Program-made: the position numbers and the translations under genes
NCBI GenBank assembly: GCA_002482715.1
Contig: DLGN01000283.1
Coordinates: 5,501-12,904, forward strand
Length of the DNA: 7,404 nt
Direction: 5' to 3'
DNA from: Oxalobacteraceae bacterium UBA7693
GTDB taxonomy: Bacteria > Pseudomonadota > Gammaproteobacteria > Burkholderiales > Burkholderiaceae_D
Shown here: in pieces, positions 1 through 4,489 of the stretch
Layout of the letters: every line of letters starts with the position of its first letter
Numbering within the stretch: the first letter of the stretch is position 1
The notes under the pieces: generated by a model
What the model was told of the DNA's origin: nothing
Database searches by the model: none
What the model saw: only the letters and a program-made list of their open reading frames with translations

Positions 1-727
1 TATCTTGTTTATCTTGCTTATCGAGATCGAGATCTGTTTCACTAATATGAACGGCACGCTCGACGCCAAGAATCGCGTTTCTTGCGACCAAGGCATTCCT
101 ATGAGCGCGTACAAAAACTTCGCCCAATTCAGATTCAATTGAGACCAGTGACTCTTCGGTCAGATACGCGCGGGATGAGGTTTGTATCGTCACGTACTTC
201 TGCTCTGCCTTCAAAAACAATACATCTCGGACGGGAATCAGTAAGACACGATTTTTTTCCAAGACAGAAAAATTTTGCCGAACTTTTGGAATAGTTCTGA
301 GTGATTCGCGCAACTTCTCTTGCTGCATTTGCGCATTGTTTTGCTGCCGAAATGTCTGAATTCTTACCAGTGCATCTTGCAACCGCGAAGCTTTGACGGG
401 TTTAAGTAGGTAATCCATCGCATGGACTTCGAACGCTTGCAATGCATATTCGTCATAGGCGGTGACGAAGATAATTGACGGGCGTACACTTAATTCGGCA
501 TTGGCAATATGCTGCGCCAATTCAATTCCTGTCATGCCCGGCATTTGCACATCAAGTAACACAACATCTGGTTGTTTATCCACAATAATGTCGAGTGCTG
601 TCTGTCCGTCGGCAGCTTCATCAAGCAACTCACATGCACAATTTTCCTGTATATCACCTATCAGCGTTTTCATACGCGCTCTGGCAGGAGCCTCGTCATC
701 AACAATCAAAATACGCAAAGAAGTCAT
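1..727 (-). CDS. algR: LytTR-family response regulator, AlgR-like (C-terminus cut by window edge)
   Basis: Cytoplasmic response regulator that receives phosphate from the kinase encoded just upstream and binds DNA through a LytTR domain. My hand translation is open for 242 codons with no stop or frameshift and leaves the window at base 1. The receiver domain spans residues 4-120: acidic pair D10/D11 in VDDE, phospho-acceptor D59 in LLDVQMPG, T89 and K109 in LLKP. A Gln-rich linker (about 124-140) follows, then a LytTR domain from about 150 with the hallmarks FLKAEQKYVTI and VRAHRNALVARNAI. Start: ATG at 727 gives MTSLRILIVDDE; an in-frame ATG at 733 adds only M-T. Neither has a clear Shine-Dalgarno, and the gap to the kinase stop is 15-21 bases, so translation is probably coupled. 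Oddity: the last residues before the edge are low-complexity DLDLDKQDKQD. The AlgR name rests on family and on gene order beside argH; the target genes are unknown. Confidence 0.9.
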   Translation of the reverse strand, partial: MTSLRILIVDDEAPARARMKTLIGDIQENCACELLDEAADGQTALDIIVDKQPDVVLLDVQMPGMTGIELAQHIANAELSVRPSIIFVTAYDEYALQAFEVHAMDYLLKPVKASRLQDALVRIQTFRQQNNAQMQQEKLRESLRTIPKVRQNFSVLEKNRVLLIPVRDVLFLKAEQKYVTIQTSSRAYLTEESLVSIESELGEVFVRAHRNALVARNAILGVERAVHISETDLDLDKQDKQD

Positions 728-748
728 CGTCATCGAATTAGTTTTGGT

Positions 749-1786
749 TTAGGATTTATCAGGAAAAGTCAGCTGCACAATAAATTTGTCATCAGTTTGA
801 CTAGTTTGTAAATGAGCTTCTATATCGTAAAGCAACTTCAAACGCTGTCGTATATTATCCAATGCCATATGATTGCCTTTTGAAAGCTGTGCATGTGGAT
901 AATAGTTGTTTATCACTTTGACTTCAATTTTATCCAAGCTTTTTTGAATTGAAATACATATAGGTGCCAAATTTGTTGCTGGCTCCACGCCATAATGGAT
1001 CGCGTTCTCTATCAAAGGTTGTAACAACAATGCAGGTACTTTTGTCGCACTTAGTTCAATTTGTTGAAGTTCTTGCAGCTGCCAATCGACCTCCAAGCGG
1101 TCGCCCAAACGAATTTTTTCAATCGCCAAATACTGCCTACACAAGATAATTTCATCTGCTAGCGTTGACATATTTCTAGTATCACGCATTAAGGCGCGAA
1201 ACAAATCTGCCAAATCTTCTAAGGCAGTTTCAGCACGTCGTGGCTCAGTACGAATCAACGACAATACCGCATTCAAGCTATTAAATAAAAAATGTGGACG
1301 TATTCTGGCTTGTAAAGCTTGCAACCGCGCCTCGCCTAAGGCAGGTGAAAACGCCTTAGTACGCAATTCAAAATAATGCTGGAAACCTAGCCCAATCACA
1401 AAGCAAAACAAAATTGCCAGCAACATGTCCAAATTAGGAAAGCTATAGGCAAACCATTCCAAATCGCCCAAAACAAAGATCACGACATAGCAAACCAAAG
1501 CTGGCACCGTACCGCAGACGATTCTTTGCATCCAGGCAGATGCAGGCTCTCGCTCAAGCACTCGTCGAAAACCGCATAAAAATAATAAAGAAAGCAGACA
1601 AATCGACTCAACCAACATGGAGGTTTCTACAAAATCCTGAAAATTTTGTGCCCAGCCCTGTCCTCTTGCCATTAAGCACAAAAGTACCAACAAATTACTT
1701 GAAACCAGTACGCGAACAACGATACCCAAATTACAGCAATCAGGAATCAATAACTCGGTTTTTTCTTCGTCTTTCTTCATTTCCAT
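749..1786 (-). CDS. algZ: LytS/AlgZ-type sensor histidine kinase
   Basis: Inner-membrane histidine kinase (His_kinase family of LytS/YpdA/AlgZ proteins), expected to phosphorylate the adjacent LytTR regulator. With the ATG at 1786 it has 345 residues. Four hydrophobic segments lie at about 20-40, 57-73, 88-106 and 119-138, with no recognisable separate sensor domain. The phospho-acceptor motif PHFLFNSLN (164-172, His165) follows, then the ATP-binding part with the N-box LQPLIENAIHYG (255-266, Asn261). The glycine-rich end is reduced to GNHMALDNIRQRLKLLY (304-320); I see no canonical D-x-G-x-G, which I recall as usual for AlgZ-like proteins. The frame can be extended to a TTG at 1807, adding seven residues, but that codon sits in a 10-bp tandem repeat and has no ribosome site. 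An ATG at 1780 is also possible. None of the starts has a convincing Shine-Dalgarno, so the exact start is uncertain. It forms an operon with the regulator and is divergent from argH. Confidence 0.9.
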   Translation of the reverse strand: MEMKKDEEKTELLIPDCCNLGIVVRVLVSSNLLVLLCLMARGQGWAQNFQDFVETSMLVESICLLSLLFLCGFRRVLEREPASAWMQRIVCGTVPALVCYVVIFVLGDLEWFAYSFPNLDMLLAILFCFVIGLGFQHYFELRTKAFSPALGEARLQALQARIRPHFLFNSLNAVLSLIRTEPRRAETALEDLADLFRALMRDTRNMSTLADEIILCRQYLAIEKIRLGDRLEVDWQLQELQQIELSATKVPALLLQPLIENAIHYGVEPATNLAPICISIQKSLDKIEVKVINNYYPHAQLSKGNHMALDNIRQRLKLLYDIEAHLQTSQTDDKFIVQLTFPDKS

Positions 1787-1790
1787 TAAT

Positions 1791-1830
1791 TTTTGAATTT
1801 TTATCAATTTTTATCAATTTTTATCAATTG
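1791..1830. repeat. 10-bp tandem repeat (TTATCAATTT) at the 5' end of the kinase gene
   Basis: Two exact copies of TTATCAATTT (1801-1810, 1811-1820) are followed by a 9/10 copy ending in G (1821-1830) and preceded by an 8/10 copy (1791-1800). On the kinase strand the unit reads AAATTGATAA. The tract lies immediately upstream of the kinase ATG at 1786 and contains the alternative TTG start at 1807. A 10-bp period is one helical turn and not a multiple of three, so a copy-number change would shift promoter or leader spacing and would break any reading frame that started upstream of the tract. Confidence 0.9.
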
Positions 1831-1834
1831 CCAA
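1808..1834 (-). promoter_or_regulatory. possible kinase-operon promoter embedded in the tandem repeat
   Basis: On the minus strand TTGGCA (1834-1829) matches TTGACA at five of six positions, and 15 bases later TAAAAA (1813-1808) matches TATAAT at four of six. The spacer is short. Transcription would start near 1800, which would place the TTG codon at 1807 upstream of the message and favour the ATG at 1786. This is a weak consensus match in an AT-rich tract, so it is only a candidate. Confidence 0.3.
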
Positions 1835-1848
1835 AATGACAGCAATTG
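1825..1848. promoter_or_regulatory. inverted repeat CAATTGC-N10-GCAATTG, possible operator
   Basis: CAATTGC at 1825-1831 and GCAATTG at 1842-1848 form a perfect 7-bp inverted repeat with a 10-base spacer; because CAATTG is itself a palindrome the two halves also read as direct repeats 18 bases apart. The element abuts the tandem repeat and covers the candidate kinase -35 box, a sensible place for a regulator. No protein can be assigned from sequence alone. Confidence 0.4.
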
Positions 1849-2016
1849 GCTTCTAAGAAAGCTCCGCAGTGGCTAAGGCCGACGAGGATCTGGTTCTAGG
1901 CCTGCTCTGGATCTAGTCCTAAATACAATCAACGCAGATCAAGCTTGATTACGATCTCATTCACAGAGCTTAAGGACAAATACGGCGAAACTCCAAAAGT
2001 CTGCTGCTACTCGCGG

Positions 2017-2022
2017 TATAAT
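2017..2022 (+). promoter_or_regulatory. perfect -10 box TATAAT, candidate argH promoter
   Basis: TATAAT in the context GCGGTATAATCTACG is a perfect sigma-70 -10 hexamer. No good -35 match occurs at 15-19 bases upstream (the region reads CTCCAAAAGTCTG) and there is no TG extension. If used, transcription starts near 2029 and gives argH an unusually long leader of about 230 bases. Confidence 0.45.
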
Positions 2023-2175
2023 CTACGATGATTTTTACACTGCAAAAGAAGTCCGCTTGAACTTAACAATGGGCTTAGAAATAAGGGTGCAAAACCAAAC
2101 CATGGTGGATGTGCAGTAATTTCTACCAGAGATGATTTATCAGGTTTAGGCAAAGCGACACAATCGTTTTACCCT

Positions 2176-2221
2176 AAACAAGCTTCATCAGCCTGTTTGT
2201 TCAACAAACTTCAACTTGTTT
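2176..2221. promoter_or_regulatory. nested inverted repeats in the argH leader
   Basis: The outer arms AAACAAG (2176-2182) and CTTGTTT (2215-2221) are a perfect 7-bp inverted repeat. Between them lies GTTTGTT-C-AACAAAC (2195-2209), a perfect 7-bp palindrome about a single central base. The whole cluster ends 36 bases before the argH ATG. There is no T-run to suggest a terminator. The single-base centre suits a protein-binding operator better than an RNA hairpin. Function unknown. Confidence 0.45.
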
Positions 2222-2257
2222 TTGCAGTTTCACTATTTATCTTAATTTACAGCCACT

Positions 2258-3652
2258 ATGACATCACAATTTTCCAAAAAAAGCGAGGCTTGGTCAGCAC
2301 GCTTCTCTGAACCTGTCTCTGATTTGGTGAAACGCTACACCGCTTCGGTATTTTTTGATAATCGCATGGCGACTGTCGATATCCAAGGCTCACTTGCCCA
2401 TGCCGAAATGTTGCAAGCCCAACAAATCATCAGTGCGCAAGATTATGCGGACATTCAACGCGGCATGGCACAAATCAGTGCGGAGATTGAATCGGGCCAG
2501 TTCACCTGGTTGCTCGACTTGGAAGATGTGCATCTGAATATTGAAAAACGTTTGACTGAGTTGGTTGGCGATGCGGGCAAACGTCTGCACACCGGGCGTT
2601 CACGCAATGATCAAGTTGCCACGGATATTCGTTTATACATGCGCAATGCGATTGATAACATCATTGAATTAATCGCAGCCTTCCGCTTAGCTTTATTAGA
2701 TTTGGCAGAGAAACATAGCGATACCATCTTGCCAGGCTTTACCCACATGCAAGTGGCACAACCGATCACGTTTGGTCATCATATTCTGGCTTATGTAGAA
2801 ATGTTTGGGCGCGATGCCGAGCGCATGGCAGATTGTCGCAAACGTGTGAATCGCTTACCTCTCGGTGCAGCGGCATTAGCGGGTACAACCTTTCCGATTG
2901 ATCGCCTACGCGTCGCTCGCACTTTGGGTTTTGACGATGTCTGTCACAATTCTTTAGATGCAGTGTCGGATCGTGATTTTGCGATTGAATTCTGTGCTGC
3001 AGCGTCTTTGGTCATGACGCATATTTCACGCATGTCGGAAGAATTGATTATTTGGATGAGCCCGCGCGTTGGTTTTATCGATATTGCAGATCGCTTCTGT
3101 ACTGGCTCATCAATCATGCCGCAAAAGAAAAATCCCGATGTACCAGAGCTCGCTCGCGGTAAAACCGGACGCGTCAATGGCAACTTGATCGCCTTGTTAA
3201 CTTTGATGAAGGGTCAACCTTTAGCCTATAACAAAGACAATCAAGAAGACAAAGAACCCTTATTCGATACCGTTGACACACTGGTCGACACCCTGCGTAT
3301 TTTTGCTGATATGGCAAGCGGCATTACCGTCAAACCAGATGCGATGCGCGCCGCCGCTTTGCAAGGATACGCAACAGCAACGGATTTAGCCGACTATTTA
3401 GTAAAGAAAGGACTGCCTTTCCGTGATGCGCATGAAGCCGTTGCATTAGCAGTTCGCACTTGTGTCGACAAAGGGTGTGATCTTAGTGATATGCAACTGG
3501 CCGAATTACAGGGCTTTAGCAAACTCATTGAAGCTGATGTATTTGAAGTATTGACTTTAGAAGGTTCGGTTGCAGCGCGCGACCACATCGGTGGTACCGC
3601 ACCAAATCAGGTCAAACTCGCGATTGCACGATTACGCGAGCAACTTAGCTAA
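2258..3652 (+). CDS. argH: argininosuccinate lyase
   Basis: Cytoplasmic enzyme of the aspartase/fumarase superfamily that splits argininosuccinate into arginine and fumarate, the last step of arginine biosynthesis; it works as a homotetramer. The 464 residues are a normal full length for the family. Visible motifs are HTGRSRNDQ (111-119), GFTHMQ with the conserved His163, and the superfamily signature GSSIMPQKKNP (283-293), whose mobile loop carries the catalytic serine. The C-terminal part (from about 366) has the usual ATDLADYLV and PFRDAHEAV segments. The start is supported by the typical N-terminus (KKSEAWSARFSEPVSDLVKRY), although no Shine-Dalgarno is seen before the ATG. It is transcribed divergently from the kinase gene, and inverted repeats follow the stop codon. 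Nothing is damaged or truncated. Confidence 0.98.
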   Translation: MTSQFSKKSEAWSARFSEPVSDLVKRYTASVFFDNRMATVDIQGSLAHAEMLQAQQIISAQDYADIQRGMAQISAEIESGQFTWLLDLEDVHLNIEKRLTELVGDAGKRLHTGRSRNDQVATDIRLYMRNAIDNIIELIAAFRLALLDLAEKHSDTILPGFTHMQVAQPITFGHHILAYVEMFGRDAERMADCRKRVNRLPLGAAALAGTTFPIDRLRVARTLGFDDVCHNSLDAVSDRDFAIEFCAAASLVMTHISRMSEELIIWMSPRVGFIDIADRFCTGSSIMPQKKNPDVPELARGKTGRVNGNLIALLTLMKGQPLAYNKDNQEDKEPLFDTVDTLVDTLRIFADMASGITVKPDAMRAAALQGYATATDLADYLVKKGLPFRDAHEAVALAVRTCVDKGCDLSDMQLAELQGFSKLIEADVFEVLTLEGSVAARDHIGGTAPNQVKLAIARLREQLS

Positions 3653-3707
3653 GCGCAATAAACAAGACTGGCTGTCTGTTTTTCGTCTTGACTCGTTCGA
3701 TTGCGCT
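3652..3707. terminator. inverted repeats after argH, possible weak terminator
   Basis: AGCGCAAT (3652-3659, starting on the last base of the argH stop) pairs with ATTGCGCT (3700-3707). A second inverted pair, CAAGAC (3663-3668) and GTCTTG (3685-3690), lies inside the loop. The 3' side has no T-run, so it is not a classic Rho-independent terminator in the plus direction. It may protect the argH message end or act with the larger inverted repeat downstream. Confidence 0.4.
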
Positions 3708-3735
3708 ACAAGTCGCCAGCTTAATCCATTATCAT

Positions 3736-3749
3736 AGCAAGTAATTGCT
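3736..3749. other. small hairpin with GTAA loop
   Basis: AGCAA (3736-3740) and TTGCT (3745-3749) can form a 5-bp stem closed by GTAA, a GNRA-type tetraloop in RNA. It lies between the two larger inverted repeats after argH. The stem is short and could be chance in AT-rich sequence. Confidence 0.25.
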
Positions 3750-3756
3750 TAAATAA

Positions 3757-3812
3757 TAAAACGTCATCACGTCTTGATTGCAATAATTGCAGCGAGATCT
3801 GATGACGTTTTA
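3757..3812. terminator. 13-bp inverted repeat between argH and the TRAP genes
   Basis: TAAAACGTCATCA (3757-3769) and TGATGACGTTTTA (3800-3812) are perfectly complementary arms. Their 30-base loop contains another palindrome, TGCAAT-A-ATTGCA (3779-3791), giving a two-tier structure. The A-run on the left arm and T-run on the right arm could support termination in either direction, but they are short and part of the stem. It could be the argH terminator, or a regulatory site for the TRAP genes that begin 62 bases further on. Confidence 0.5.
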
Positions 3813-3815
3813 GCG

Positions 3816-3823
3816 TTGTACAA
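3816..3823. promoter_or_regulatory. TTGTACAA palindrome upstream of dctQ
   Basis: A perfect 8-bp palindrome just after the large inverted repeat, 51 bases before the dctQ ATG. Similar short sites are bound by some GntR- and LysR-type regulators, but an 8-bp palindrome in AT-rich DNA is weak evidence. TTGTAC could also serve as a poor -35 box; no good -10 follows at the right spacing. Confidence 0.2.
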
Positions 3824-3861
3824 AAAAATAAAATCTGAATTCATCAGAATAAGTCAAAAAC

Positions 3862-3867
3862 GAGGAG
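3862..3867 (+). promoter_or_regulatory. strong ribosome binding site of dctQ
   Basis: GAGGAG lies seven bases before the ATG at 3875 and fixes that start. It contrasts with argH and the AlgZ/AlgR genes, none of which has a recognisable Shine-Dalgarno. Confidence 0.85.
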
Positions 3868-3874
3868 ACCAATC

Positions 3875-4489
3875 ATGCAATTTCTGCTTACGCTTTCGCG
3901 AAAAATCGATAGCGCAAACGACAAAATCGGCAGTGCACTTAGCTGGGCACTACTAGCTGCAGTCTTGATATGTGCAGGCAATGCTCTCGTCCGCTATAGC
4001 GTCAATCATAGTTCGAACGGGTGGATGGAAGTTCAATGGTATCTCTATTCCGCTGTGTTTCTACTCGCGGCACCGTACACCTTACGTCGCAATGAGCATG
4101 TGCGTATCGATGTGATTGCCGGAAGATTTTCTAAACGCACCCAAGTCTGGCTCGATCTGTTTGGATTTGTATTTTTCCTCATGCCTATGGCTGGCCTAAT
4201 TCTTTATTTAGGCACTCCCTACGCGATCAATGCCTTCACCCGCCAAGAGATGTCGAGCAATGCTGGCGGTTTAATTGAGTGGCCGGCAAAAATATTGATT
4301 CCACTAGGATTTGCTCTCTTGGTTCTACAAGGCATCTCCGAAATCATCAAGCGAGTTGGCTACTTGCGTGGTTTGGTCGATGCCAGCGCATTTGATAAAC
4401 AAAGTAAAACACCACAAGAGGAAATCGATGCGATCAAATTGGCCAATCACGACAAACTGACTCAGCACACAAGCGGAGAACAAGCATAA
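3875..4489 (+). CDS. dctQ: TRAP transporter small permease subunit (DctQ family)
   Basis: Small inner-membrane subunit of a TRAP transporter; it partners the large DctM subunit and helps dock the substrate-loaded periplasmic receptor. The 204 residues hold four hydrophobic segments at about 22-41, 54-70, 95-115 and 138-158, the DctQ topology. The family hallmark is the stretch EVQWYLYSAVFLLAAPYTLR followed by RNEHVRIDV (about 52-80). The hydrophilic C-terminal tail (about 165-204) is somewhat long and rich in charged residues. The start is set by GAGGAG seven bases upstream. The stop overlaps the dctM start as TAATG, so the two are translationally coupled. The periplasmic subunit is not in this operon but lies on the opposite strand downstream. 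Substrate cannot be read from this subunit; the symbol is a family name. Confidence 0.93.
   Translation: MQFLLTLSRKIDSANDKIGSALSWALLAAVLICAGNALVRYSVNHSSNGWMEVQWYLYSAVFLLAAPYTLRRNEHVRIDVIAGRFSKRTQVWLDLFGFVFFLMPMAGLILYLGTPYAINAFTRQEMSSNAGGLIEWPAKILIPLGFALLVLQGISEIIKRVGYLRGLVDASAFDKQSKTPQEEIDAIKLANHDKLTQHTSGEQA

Larger units (their letters stand above)
1849..2257. other. intergenic region between divergent kinase and argH genes, no gene seen
   Basis: No convincing coding sequence lies here. The first part (about 1861-1920) is visibly richer in G and C than its surroundings, and one open stretch (1900-2031, plus) lacks a start and a ribosome site. A perfect 12-bp palindrome ATCAAGCTTGAT lies at 1938-1949. 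A perfect TATAAT lies at 2017-2022. An inverted-repeat cluster lies at 2176-2221, close to the argH start. I do not recognise an ArgR operator, a riboswitch or a small RNA, although a leader of over 200 bases would leave room for one. Confidence 0.6.

Noticed and set aside
82..294. Open frame on the plus strand opposite the regulator
   Set aside because: It lies wholly antisense to a well-supported LytTR coding sequence and resembles no known protein.
462..811. Two plus-strand open frames opposite the regulator start
   Set aside because: They are antisense to the receiver domain and the operon junction, with no ribosome sites or recognisable motifs.
1787..1807. TTG start of the kinase at 1807
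   Set aside because: It lies in the tandem repeat, lacks a ribosome site and may lie upstream of the transcript start; the ATG at 1786 is preferred, though not proven.
1791..1830. CRISPR-like array
   Set aside because: The units are 10 bp, directly adjacent and without spacers; no cas genes are present.
1540..1839. Plus-strand open frame opposite the kinase N-terminus
   Set aside because: It is antisense to the membrane segments of the kinase and runs through the tandem repeat; composition explains it.
1900..2031. Short open stretch with coding-like words (FTELKDKYGETPK)
   Set aside because: There is no ATG/GTG start or Shine-Dalgarno, a stop lies just before it, and I recognise no family; left as part of the intergenic note.
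2069..2119. 16-codon frame as an argH leader peptide
   Set aside because: No ribosome site, only one arginine codon, and no attenuator hairpin pair; chance is more likely.
2176..2221. ArgR operator (ARG box)
   Set aside because: The sequence lacks the TGAAT/ATTCA half-site pattern of ARG boxes.
3710..3874. Sigma-54 promoter for the TRAP genes
   Set aside because: No TGGCAC-N5-TTGC pattern is present in the gap.
3774..3956. Open frame starting inside the inverted repeat and overlapping dctQ
   Set aside because: It begins in the loop of the inverted repeat, has no ribosome site and overlaps dctQ in another frame.
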